From an uncultured Prevotella sp. (lineage in GTDB: Bacteria; Bacteroidota; Bacteroidia; Bacteroidales; Bacteroidaceae): DNA of 36,588 nt. The DNA lies in assembly GCA_905372445.1 (NCBI GenBank), contig CAJPPF010000007.1:1-36588 (forward strand), written 5' to 3'. This document shows positions 1-7,686 of this stretch, piece after piece; the stretch's first letter is position 1, and each line of letters begins with the position of its first letter. Made by a program: the position numbers and the translations under genes. The notes beneath the pieces are model-generated. The model was not told the DNA's origin. It saw only the letters and a program-made list of their open reading frames with translations, and did no database searches.

Positions 1-23
1 GGTTTACTGCTTCATTGCCCAGA

Positions 24-149
24 GCGGAACGTGATAAATCACGCCCCTACGCTGACGCATTGCGGCTCATTCACATTTACCGAGGTATGATATCCGTGTT
101 TATAAATGGCATGGCGTTAGCCGTAGGGGCGTGATTTATCACGTTCCGC
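24..149. repeat. REPIN-like element with 28-bp perfect inverted ends
   Basis: Bases 24-51 and 122-149 are perfect inverted copies of one another. Each arm contains the palindromic core CGTGAT-AA-ATCACG followed by CCCCTACG. The 70-base centre also aligns with the centre of the element at 14156-14280, so the whole unit of about 126 bases is repeated, not only its ends. No coding capacity is present. It resembles paired inverted REP sequences (REPIN) or a small non-autonomous element. Confidence 0.8.
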
Positions 150-440
150 CTTAATAATCATGTCATTATTTATCCCGCTCCGCTTTGCCCAACCTTTGCA
201 AACACAACAGCAAATGATTGTGGTCTTGCCACACTGTGATGGACGGCAAAGCTTTATTACCAAAGACAACGTTACATACATCTTATTCAGAACTGGCGTA
301 TCGTAAAGAAAATTCATCTTTGTGATTTTTAGCGAAATAGAAAATCAAAAGCGATGATTTGCCAAGTCAGCATGGCATAAAACCATGTATTCGAGAACCG
401 AGTAAAGTAGAAATAAACTTCATTCCGTGCTTTTTCTCTC

Positions 441-530
441 AAAAAGCGACGGTTCTTTCCGCTAAAAGCGACGGTTTCATCGGTAAGAACCGCTGGTATT
501 AGAATCAAGAAACGGCGGTTCTTGAAACTG
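441..530 (-). repeat. 22-nt tandem repeat array, locus A
   Basis: Four adjacent units of 21-24 bases, at about 507-530, 485-506, 464-484 and 441-463, share the core AACCGCCGTTTCTTG read on the minus strand. The first unit on that strand is nearly the same as the first units of arrays B (14627-14715) and C (27606-27716). The units at 485-495 and 512-522 can pair as a hairpin with one mismatch. There are no spacers, so this is not a CRISPR array. Confidence 0.7.
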
Positions 531-725
531 ATTCGTGTTTTTGTCGGCATCAGAAAAGTCTATTATTCTGATTATCAATATCTTTCATGTAATGCTGAAA
601 ATACGCGTTTTTTGTCACCGAACGGCAATGTGCCTTCGAATATCGGCTGTATGCATGGTCAGAATAGCCTTTTTGTTGAATTTTTTACAGTATCAGGAAG
701 AGCAATGGAAAGGTGGATGAAACGC

Positions 726-761
726 AAAAAGAGGATGTGTCGAACAAAATGACACACCCTC
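726..761 (-). terminator. Rho-independent terminator of the utilization operon
   Basis: Bases 731-741 and 751-761 form an 11-bp stem with one mismatch and a 9-base loop. On the minus strand the stem is followed by five T (A at 726-730). It lies about 165 bases downstream of the GH3 stop codon and is suited to end the minus-strand operon. Confidence 0.65.
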
Positions 762-861
762 GGCAATTATAGTTTTTAGTGATTGTAGTTGGTCTCTGTA
801 TCAGAGAAATATATCTTTTAACCCGAATCGGTTATTAGGGTTTAATACTTGATTGTTCGGA

Positions 862-888
862 CGGAACGTGATAAATCACGCCACTACG
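862..888. repeat. Single REP copy
   Basis: This copy matches the left arm of the REPIN-like element at 25-51 except for one base (CCACTACG in place of CCCCTACG). A more diverged copy follows directly at about 899-919. It lies just downstream of the GH3 stop codon. Confidence 0.7.
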
Positions 889-923
889 CCATTCGGAATG
901 CGATGAATCCCGCTCCTACACAT

Positions 924-3158
924 TTATTTCAGAGTGAACTTTGCCTTTAGCGGCAGGTTGTCTGATGCGTTGCCTACAAGTGCAGTGAAGACGCCCGGCT
1001 CTGCCTTCCAGTCGTGTGCTGCCTCGTCGAAGAAGCTGAGAGCACGGCGGTCGATGGTGATCGTCACGTCGCGACTCTCGCCCGGCTGCAGGTACACTTT
1101 TTGAAATCCTTTCAGTTCCTTATAAGGGCGGTCGACCGATGCCTTGGCGTCGTTGATATACAGCTGTACGACCTCCGCTCCGGCACGCTGACCGGTATTG
1201 GTGAGGGTCACTGTTGCGGTGAGTGTTTCGTCGGCAGTCATCTCCTTTGCCGACAGGCGAAGGTCGGAAAGGCGGAATGTGGTGTAACTCAGCCCATGAC
1301 CGAAGGCAAAGACCGGCTTTATCTTCTTCAGGTCGTTCCAGCGATAGCCTACGTAAACGCCCTCGCTGTATTCCTGATCGATGATTTCCTTTTTGCCGTC
1401 GCGCCATGTGCCGGGGTAGGTGCCGAGAGCATGAGGCGCATAATCGGTCAGACGGTTGTTCCATGTCATAGGGAGTTTCCCGCTTGGATTGGCGTCGCCG
1501 CAGAGCACGCTTGCCAGTGCCTCGCCAGCCTGCGAGCCGATGAACCAGCCCTGGATGATGGCAGGAACCTTCTTCACAAACGACAGGTGGGCGGCATTGC
1601 CGGAGATATTCACGTAGACGATATTCCTGTTAACCTCAGCCAGTGCCTCTACTACGCTGTTCTGTCCGTAGGGAAGGTCGAAGTCCTTGCGGTCGTGCCC
1701 CTCCGAATCCTGATATTCAGCCTTGTTGAGACCGCCGAAGAACACTACGTAGTCGACCGTCTTGGCAGCCTCTACGGCGTCAGCAATGAGTTGCTCAGCC
1801 GAACGGCTCTCTGTGAGATCCTGCCCTGTGGTCACTCCGTTGAACTCGCCAGTGACATCGCCTACATATCCACGCTGATAGCGAACCTCCACGCCATCCT
1901 TCTCAAGACGCGCCTTGAGACCGTCGAAAGGAGTTACCTCGCGCTGTACCTTCAGTGACGAAGAGCCACCGCCGACGGTCATCATCTTAATCGCGTTCTC
2001 GCCGACGATGAGCACGCGGCGTGTGCGCTTGGTGTCGATAGGCAGAACATGGCGGTCGTTCTTCAGCAGTACGATGCCCTCTTCGCCGATGCGCTTTGCT
2101 GCATCGTAATGCTCGTCAGAGCAGAGGAAACCGACGCCTTTGTTCCTATTCATCGTAGTGCGATAGAAGAGACGCAGCACACGACGGACCTTATCGTCGA
2201 GACCTTCCATTGTGTACTTGCCGTCGATGATACCTTTCATGTAAGGATCAGCCATGTAGTAATTGTCGTAGGCGTTGGATACGCCCCAGTTCAAACCGTC
2301 TGTCCATGAGCCGAACTCCATGTCTACACCGTTGAGCACTGCGTCGTCGGTGTTGTGAACGCCGCCCCAGTCGGAGACGACGACACCGTCGAACTGCCAT
2401 TCGCCTTTGAGAATATCGTTCAGAAGATACTTGTTGGTGCAGTTGTGCTGGCTCTTATAGAGATTGTAGCCACCCATCACCGCCATGGCTTTCGCGTCTT
2501 TCACCGCAGCGTGGAAGCCTGGGAAATATATCTCGTAGAGGGCGCGGTCGGAGACAATGGCATTGACATTATTGCGATACTCCTCGTCGTTGTTGAGTGC
2601 GAAATGCTTCACGCAGGCAGCAACGCCCTTCGCCTGCATGGCAGTGATGTAAGGCACGACCATCGTAGAGGTGAGGAACGGGTCTTCGCCCATATACTCG
2701 AAGTTGCGTCCGCCAAGCGGTGTGCGGTAGATGTTGATGCCGGGACCGAGAATCATTGACTTTCCACGATATAGCGCCTCCTCTCCGAGACTCTGTCCGT
2801 AGAGCCGCGACATCTCAGGATTGAAGGTCGCCGCCAGACAAGTCAGCGCAGGGAATGCCACACACGAGTCGTTGGTCTGACCAGCCTGCTCCCATTCATC
2901 CCACAATACGTCAGGACGGACACCATGCGGACCGTCGGAAGCCCAGAAATCGGGGAAGCCCAGACGCTTGACACCTGCCGACGAGAACTTCGACTGTGCG
3001 TGGATGACATTAATCTTTTCACGCAGCGTCATGCGCGACAACGCGTCTTCTATGCGCTGCTCGACGGGTTTGGTGTCGTCGAGATAGACGGGAGTCTGCG
3101 CCCTCGTCACCATTGGCATGGCGAGAAGAGAGAGAAAGAGAAGAGAGAGTTTTTTCAT
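924..3158 (-). CDS. GH3 beta-glucosidase, periplasmic
   Basis: This 744-residue protein has a signal peptide (MKKLSLLFLSLL, cut near TRAQ) and the usual GH3 layout: an N-terminal barrel, a second alpha/beta domain and a fibronectin-III-like C-terminal domain. The nucleophile is Asp263 in VVSDWGG. The segment SEGHDRKDFDLP fits the acid/base loop of the second domain. The start at 3158 was chosen because it begins a clear signal peptide; the open frame runs upstream into the preceding gene without protein-like sequence. There is no lipobox, so a periplasmic location is likely. As the last gene of the operon it would cut imported gluco-oligosaccharides to glucose. The GH3 family is clear; linkage specificity is inferred from the neighbours. 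Confidence 0.93.
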   Translation of the reverse strand: MKKLSLLFLSLLAMPMVTRAQTPVYLDDTKPVEQRIEDALSRMTLREKINVIHAQSKFSSAGVKRLGFPDFWASDGPHGVRPDVLWDEWEQAGQTNDSCVAFPALTCLAATFNPEMSRLYGQSLGEEALYRGKSMILGPGINIYRTPLGGRNFEYMGEDPFLTSTMVVPYITAMQAKGVAACVKHFALNNDEEYRNNVNAIVSDRALYEIYFPGFHAAVKDAKAMAVMGGYNLYKSQHNCTNKYLLNDILKGEWQFDGVVVSDWGGVHNTDDAVLNGVDMEFGSWTDGLNWGVSNAYDNYYMADPYMKGIIDGKYTMEGLDDKVRRVLRLFYRTTMNRNKGVGFLCSDEHYDAAKRIGEEGIVLLKNDRHVLPIDTKRTRRVLIVGENAIKMMTVGGGSSSLKVQREVTPFDGLKARLEKDGVEVRYQRGYVGDVTGEFNGVTTGQDLTESRSAEQLIADAVEAAKTVDYVVFFGGLNKAEYQDSEGHDRKDFDLPYGQNSVVEALAEVNRNIVYVNISGNAAHLSFVKKVPAIIQGWFIGSQAGEALASVLCGDANPSGKLPMTWNNRLTDYAPHALGTYPGTWRDGKKEIIDQEYSEGVYVGYRWNDLKKIKPVFAFGHGLSYTTFRLSDLRLSAKEMTADETLTATVTLTNTGQRAGAEVVQLYINDAKASVDRPYKELKGFQKVYLQPGESRDVTITIDRRALSFFDEAAHDWKAEPGVFTALVGNASDNLPLKAKFTLK

Positions 3159-3214
3159 TTGGAAAGAGTTTGGAACCCCTGCCGACATCATGAAATGCCG
3201 GGAGGGATAGTCGG

Positions 3215-4597
3215 TTATTGTTTCGTGATTGTGAGTACGCCGTTTGCACATCCTGCAGACAGGTCGACGGTGAAGACGTATGTGTCGCCTATGGTTAGCT
3301 CTACGCCGTCGCGCAGGTAGATGTTACCGTCGTCGTGCTTCACACCATTCACCTCTGTGCCGTTGCCGATGCCGAAGACATCGCTACTGGTGGTGAGGAG
3401 ATAGTCGCCTGCAGAGCCTTTGAACTCCGTGCCCCAGCCTGCCTGACCGAAGAACTTGAAGTTGACCTTTGCAGGATTGAGCTGCTTGCCTACGGTGAGC
3501 GTGATGCGGTAGCGCTTGTCGGCAATGGGTGTCAGACAGTAGTCGTAGTCCTCGCCCGTCCACCAGTCGTGGACGTTGCTTGCGGTGTAGACAGGCTTTC
3601 CGACACCGTTGTTGCCTATAATCCAGAGGGCGCCGGTGCCGTCGGCATTGAGTGTAGCGCTGTGGGTGGCGTCATTCATCTTCCAGATGCGGAAGGCGAG
3701 GTTGCCGTAGTCAGCCTTGACGGTGTAGAGACCCGTCAGTCCGAGGAATGTATATGTGCCGTCGCCGTTCTTCGTGAACCAGTCGGCGTCGTGGAACCAG
3801 CGTCCGGAATTTATTATCGACTCGCCTGCAAACTCGTATTTTCCACCATGCGAAAGCTCACCTACGTAGGCGTTGGCATCCTTAGTAAGCACGATCTCTA
3901 TTGATGCCGACGGGTCGGCAGTCTGCGGACCGAAGTCATAACTGAGGACATTGAATGTCACGGTGTTTGCACCGCGGTTGCCATTGAACAGGATGTCGTC
4001 GGTGCGACCTTCCGTTACACTCTCATTGCCCTGCCCGAAGGTAATCTCATTGCCGTTAGCACCAACCTTAGGAGCGACGAAATGACCTTTGAAGGTGCGG
4101 TTCTTGCTTGTGTAAGAGCCCTTGAACAGGAAAGGATCGGCAGCGTCAGGAGTGAGTACCACCGGCTTGCCGTTGGACGGGATGAAGGTGATCGACTCGT
4201 AATGCGGTCGCGACACTGGCAGGTCGACGGTCTGTTCTGTCTTTGCCAGGCGGATGTTCTGCAGCACAAGACGTATCTTTGCCGTACCGTCAGGCACGTT
4301 CTTTCGCAGCGGACAGAAGAGGTTGACGTTGTATGCGCCTTCTGTCTTGGTGCGTGTCACCTGCGAACTGACCTGCTCGCCGGAATACTCCATGTATGCC
4401 TTGAGGGTCGACAAATCCACACCGTTGGCATCAGAGCACTGCACTTGGAAGTGGATGCTGTCGCCATAGAGGGCGGCGGTAGGTGCGTTGATGATGCTTA
4501 GAACAGGATTGCCGGCACCGGAGGTGGCATCGTCAGAGCATGAGGCGGCAATGACGAGACCACACATCAGGATGAATATATTCTTAATGCTTCTCAT
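3215..4597 (-). CDS. Surface glycan-binding lipoprotein (SusE-position)
   Basis: This 460-residue lipoprotein has the lipobox VIAASC followed by SDD, an acidic start that fits the Bacteroidota surface lipoprotein export signal. No catalytic motif is visible. The rest is beta-rich, with Ig-like sequence near the N-terminus and SusE/SusF-like segments near the C-terminus (for example VNFKFFGQAGWGTEF). Its place between GH30 and GH3 is that of the surface glycan-binding protein of the B. thetaiotaomicron beta-1,6-glucan locus. It would hold glucan at the surface beside GH30 and SusCD. The start is fixed by a strong ribosome binding site, AGGAGGA, 8 bases upstream. It ends 56 bases before the GH3 start. 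The binding role is inferred from position and localisation. Confidence 0.82.
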   Translation of the reverse strand: MRSIKNIFILMCGLVIAASCSDDATSGAGNPVLSIINAPTAALYGDSIHFQVQCSDANGVDLSTLKAYMEYSGEQVSSQVTRTKTEGAYNVNLFCPLRKNVPDGTAKIRLVLQNIRLAKTEQTVDLPVSRPHYESITFIPSNGKPVVLTPDAADPFLFKGSYTSKNRTFKGHFVAPKVGANGNEITFGQGNESVTEGRTDDILFNGNRGANTVTFNVLSYDFGPQTADPSASIEIVLTKDANAYVGELSHGGKYEFAGESIINSGRWFHDADWFTKNGDGTYTFLGLTGLYTVKADYGNLAFRIWKMNDATHSATLNADGTGALWIIGNNGVGKPVYTASNVHDWWTGEDYDYCLTPIADKRYRITLTVGKQLNPAKVNFKFFGQAGWGTEFKGSAGDYLLTTSSDVFGIGNGTEVNGVKHDDGNIYLRDGVELTIGDTYVFTVDLSAGCANGVLTITKQ

Positions 4598-4605
4598 ATC
4601 AGTAG

Positions 4606-4612
4606 TCCTCCT
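4606..4612 (-). promoter_or_regulatory. Strong Shine-Dalgarno of the glycan-binding lipoprotein
   Basis: The minus strand reads AGGAGGA, 8 bases before the ATG at 4597. Such strong sites are uncommon in Bacteroidota, where most starts lack one. It supports the chosen start and suggests high translation inside the operon. Confidence 0.7.
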
Positions 4613-4615
4613 AAG

Positions 4616-6124
4616 TTATTTCTTCCACTTTACTGATGTCACACCCTGTGCGGGAACCGTCACACGGCAGTAGGAATCGCCGTCTGACAGGTTCACCGAC
4701 AGACTCACCTCGTCGTTGTTTACCAGTACGGCGCCGTAGCTTCCGTCAGGATTGACGAACGTGGCTGTTATTAGCTTTGAGCTCTCGATGCTGCGGCTTG
4801 TGCCTACGCGGACAGCACCGGGCTCTGCAGCTGATGACATGTGGGCTATAATATAATAATGTGAATTTTTGGTATATGTCTTATAGTTCGCCGGGTCGAT
4901 GTCGATAGCGCCGTAGCACGTCTGGCAACCGCCAGCAAGGTTTGGTCCCATATTCGTGTCGAGCATCAGGTTCCAGACCAGCACAGCCTTGCACTGCTGG
5001 TTGACCGTGCCGAGAGCAACGTTATGCATGTCAGCCAAGAGACGCGTTGACAGAACACGACCATTGTTCCATACACCTATGGAAGACTCTGAGAAGATGA
5101 GCGATTTTTCAGGTGCCTTATTGAAGATATCGGTTAGTTCGGTGTTCGAACCGCCGTAATCATGGTAAGCAGCCCCCACGACAAGTTCCGAACCTTCGTA
5201 GTTGTTGCCGAGAGCATTGTAGATTTTCACAGGATAATCTTCCTGATCGGGGTTGTTTTCGTAGTTGAAGTTATGGTCGAAGACATAAATCTGAGTAGCC
5301 AGTCCGGCTTTCTTGAATGCTGCCGCCATGCTCTTTACCAATGGCGCTTCTTCTTGCCAAGGCATGTAGGTTGACGCACAGTTGGCATGGTTGAGAGGCT
5401 CGTTCTGCGGACTGACGGCGAAGATATTGATGCCTTGCGCCTTCATGGTCTCGACAAACTTGACGAAGTACTGTGCGTATGTATCGTAATACTTCGGATT
5501 GAGATGCCCGTCGACCCATGAGTTGTGAGGGCGCATGTTTCTGAGATTATCGACTTTCATCCATTTCGGACATGTCCACGGAGCAGCAATAATCTTCAGG
5601 TCGGGGTTGATAGCGAGGATATCCTTAAGGATAGGAATAACGTATTCCGTCTCGTCAGTGTAAAGACGGAAGTTCTCCAATCCTTCTTTGTCGCAGAGTG
5701 TGTACTCCGTGCTTGAGAAGTCATTGCATCCGATAGAGATGCGTGCATAGCTGACACCATAGCCTTCGGTCTTTGAGTATGTGCGCTTAAGGAGGTCGGC
5801 ACGTGCTTCAGGCGACATTTTCAGCAGGTTATAGCATGTGCTGTAGGTGATGGCATAGCCGAAACCATCGATTGTCTGGTATCTCTTGTTGAGGTCCAAC
5901 TGTATGGTTGAGGGGGCAAGACTCTTGCCGGCATGGACATCTGCACGTCCTTCGTAGAGCCTGTTATAGCCGTCGGCAGTGGTTGTGAACGTCACGGCTG
6001 TGCCTTTGGCAGGAACTCCTGTAGGGAAAGGCTCGACGAGATCTTCGATAAGTGCCTCTGAACTGCTGCAGGCATTAAGCGATGCAGCTAACAGTATTGA
6101 GAAAATGCTTATCATATTTTTCAT
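4616..6124 (-). CDS. GH30 endo-beta-1,6-glucanase-like lipoprotein
   Basis: This 502-residue lipoprotein (lipobox SLNAC followed by SSSEA) has a GH30 catalytic barrel and a short C-terminal beta domain. The segment TIDGFGYAITYSTCYNL is the typical start of the barrel. The acid/base is Glu242 in SPQNEP and the nucleophile is Glu346 in FSESSIG. The layout suggests subfamily 3, which includes endo-beta-1,6-glucanases. As a probable surface lipoprotein it would cut polymeric glucan before SusCD import. The start at 6124 was chosen because it gives a lipoprotein signal peptide; upstream in-frame sequence lies inside susD. It lies 25 bases after the susD stop. The family is secure; exact linkage and endo mode are inferred from gene order. 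Confidence 0.92.
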   Translation of the reverse strand: MKNMISIFSILLAASLNACSSSEALIEDLVEPFPTGVPAKGTAVTFTTTADGYNRLYEGRADVHAGKSLAPSTIQLDLNKRYQTIDGFGYAITYSTCYNLLKMSPEARADLLKRTYSKTEGYGVSYARISIGCNDFSSTEYTLCDKEGLENFRLYTDETEYVIPILKDILAINPDLKIIAAPWTCPKWMKVDNLRNMRPHNSWVDGHLNPKYYDTYAQYFVKFVETMKAQGINIFAVSPQNEPLNHANCASTYMPWQEEAPLVKSMAAAFKKAGLATQIYVFDHNFNYENNPDQEDYPVKIYNALGNNYEGSELVVGAAYHDYGGSNTELTDIFNKAPEKSLIFSESSIGVWNNGRVLSTRLLADMHNVALGTVNQQCKAVLVWNLMLDTNMGPNLAGGCQTCYGAIDIDPANYKTYTKNSHYYIIAHMSSAAEPGAVRVGTSRSIESSKLITATFVNPDGSYGAVLVNNDEVSLSVNLSDGDSYCRVTVPAQGVTSVKWKK

Positions 6125-6149
6125 ATCGTTATTGGTTTTATTTCTGTTG

Positions 6150-7670
6150 TTAGTATCCTGGGTTCTGCACAAGGTTGTCGTTGGCGTCAATCGCCTCCTG
6201 TGGCAGAGGGAGCAGATAAGAGTTCTCGTCGTATAGCTTCTTTTGTGGCAGACGCCCGGAGTCCTTGGCAAAGATAGCGTTCATCACCTCCTCAACCTTA
6301 TTGTTTCGACAGAGGTCAAACCAGCGCTCACCCTCCATTGCCAGCTCCAATCGACGCTCATGGAGCACTGCGGCGATGGCTTCTTTCTTTGACATTGTCG
6401 CAGAAATGCCATTCAAGCCTACACGGCTACGTATCTGATTGACCAGAGCGACAGCCTCCGTAACATTTCCTTTATAAGCCTCTGCCTCTGCCTTTATCAG
6501 GATTATGTCGGCAAGACGGCTCTTATAGATGTTGTTGTAGCCAGAGCGCATCTTATACATGAACGCATAGTTGCTGGCAGGATAGTAGTTGCTCCATGTG
6601 CAAGCCTCGTAGTGTATGGTCTGGTCCTTACGAATATTGTCGCCCTCGCGGTCGAAAGCACCGGCAAGATCGCGTGATGGAGTGATCCATTTTGCCCATG
6701 TGAAGTGGTATTCAGGGTTCTCCAGAGCGCGTCCGAACATCCATGACACCCATGAACCGGCACCGACTGACCAGTGTAGCTCGAGGATTCCCTCGGTAGT
6801 GTTGCGCTTTATGCAGTCGCCATTGACAAAGCCCCACAGTGTCTCGTAGTCTTTCTCAAGAGCAAGTCCAGGAGTATTGATTACTTTGTCGGCATACTCG
6901 ATGACCTTGTCGTAGTTGCGGGCAGTCTTCTCCGCATACACTTTTGCGAGGTATGCCTGTGCCACGGTCTTTGTCATTACGGTGCGGTCGGCACTGTTGA
7001 AGTTAGGTGCATGCTGCTCTCCATACTCAAAGTCGGAGATAATCTGGACGAATGACTCTTCTGCAGTGTTCTTCGGTGGGTAGTAGGAAGCCCATACTGA
7101 CTCGATATTCTCAGCAGTAATCGGCTCTGCAATGGTCGTGATGATAGGGAAAGAACCCCACAAACGTGCCATATCAAACATTATTATTCCGCGGAAGATG
7201 CAGCCTTGTGCTCTCATCTCTTCGTACTCCTCTTTAGATAGCTGCCTCTTTTCGAAGAGCTGATCTACACCGACGATGAGTACATTAGCTTGTCCGATAT
7301 CAGCAAGGAAACGGTTCCAGTCGCGGGCAATATCAATGTTGCTTGGGTCGATGGAGTTGTTTTCAAATGGTACAACCTCTGCTCCTGTGGTGCCGGCATA
7401 GGCATTGTCGGAGTGTGATTCTGCGACGAGCAGTTTATCGAGATACCAATGCTCCACACGACTGCGTAAGAGTTCATAGAGAGCTTTCAGCTGATCTTTC
7501 GCAGCATCTTTGTCTTTCAGGATTATCCGCTCCTCTGTATTGCTGGTGCCGTTGGTAATTTCCGTGAAATCAGAAATAGGCTCATGGTCGAGCGAACAGC
7601 TTGTTACAGTAGCGCCCATAGCTGCACTGACAGCCACAATACCTAATATGTTCTTGATATTTATATTCAT
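6150..7670 (-). CDS. SusD-like nutrient-binding lipoprotein
   Basis: This 506-residue SusD/RagB family lipoprotein has the lipobox ATVTSC followed by SLDHEP, helical TPR-like segments and the typical SusD ending (LPLPQEAIDAN...LVQNPGY). The segment ERRLELAMEGERWFDLCR is a strong family signature. It caps the SusC channel at the outer face of the outer membrane and binds oligosaccharide. It begins 16 bases after the susC stop and has a strong ribosome binding site, AAGGAGG, upstream of the ATG. SusC and SusD neighbours always function as a pair. Confidence 0.96.
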   Translation of the reverse strand: MNINIKNILGIVAVSAAMGATVTSCSLDHEPISDFTEITNGTSNTEERIILKDKDAAKDQLKALYELLRSRVEHWYLDKLLVAESHSDNAYAGTTGAEVVPFENNSIDPSNIDIARDWNRFLADIGQANVLIVGVDQLFEKRQLSKEEYEEMRAQGCIFRGIIMFDMARLWGSFPIITTIAEPITAENIESVWASYYPPKNTAEESFVQIISDFEYGEQHAPNFNSADRTVMTKTVAQAYLAKVYAEKTARNYDKVIEYADKVINTPGLALEKDYETLWGFVNGDCIKRNTTEGILELHWSVGAGSWVSWMFGRALENPEYHFTWAKWITPSRDLAGAFDREGDNIRKDQTIHYEACTWSNYYPASNYAFMYKMRSGYNNIYKSRLADIILIKAEAEAYKGNVTEAVALVNQIRSRVGLNGISATMSKKEAIAAVLHERRLELAMEGERWFDLCRNNKVEEVMNAIFAKDSGRLPQKKLYDENSYLLPLPQEAIDANDNLVQNPGY

Positions 7671-7686
7671 AATCGTTTCCTCCTTG

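Larger units (their letters stand above)
1..923. other. Non-coding repeat region left of the utilization locus
   Basis: I see no convincing gene in this stretch. It holds, from left to right, a REPIN-like inverted-repeat element (24-149), a 22-nt tandem array (about 441-530), a terminator for the minus-strand operon (726-761) and a single REP copy (862-888) followed by a more degenerate one near 899-919. Short reading frames at 117-317 and 522-752 run through repeats and have no family character. Confidence 0.7.

Noticed and set aside
117..317. Small minus-strand frame near the left edge
   Set aside because: Its C-terminus is encoded by the right arm of the REPIN-like element and no family similarity is visible.
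522..752. Small plus-strand frames in the left gap
   Set aside because: They begin in the 22-nt array and end in the terminator hairpin, with low-quality protein sequence.
1014..1958. 314-residue reading frame on the plus strand
   Set aside because: It is the antisense of the GH3 gene, whose catalytic motifs are intact on the minus strand.
3159..3251. Longer N-terminus for the GH3 protein
   Set aside because: The extension overlaps the end of the upstream gene and would hide a normal signal peptide that starts at 3158.
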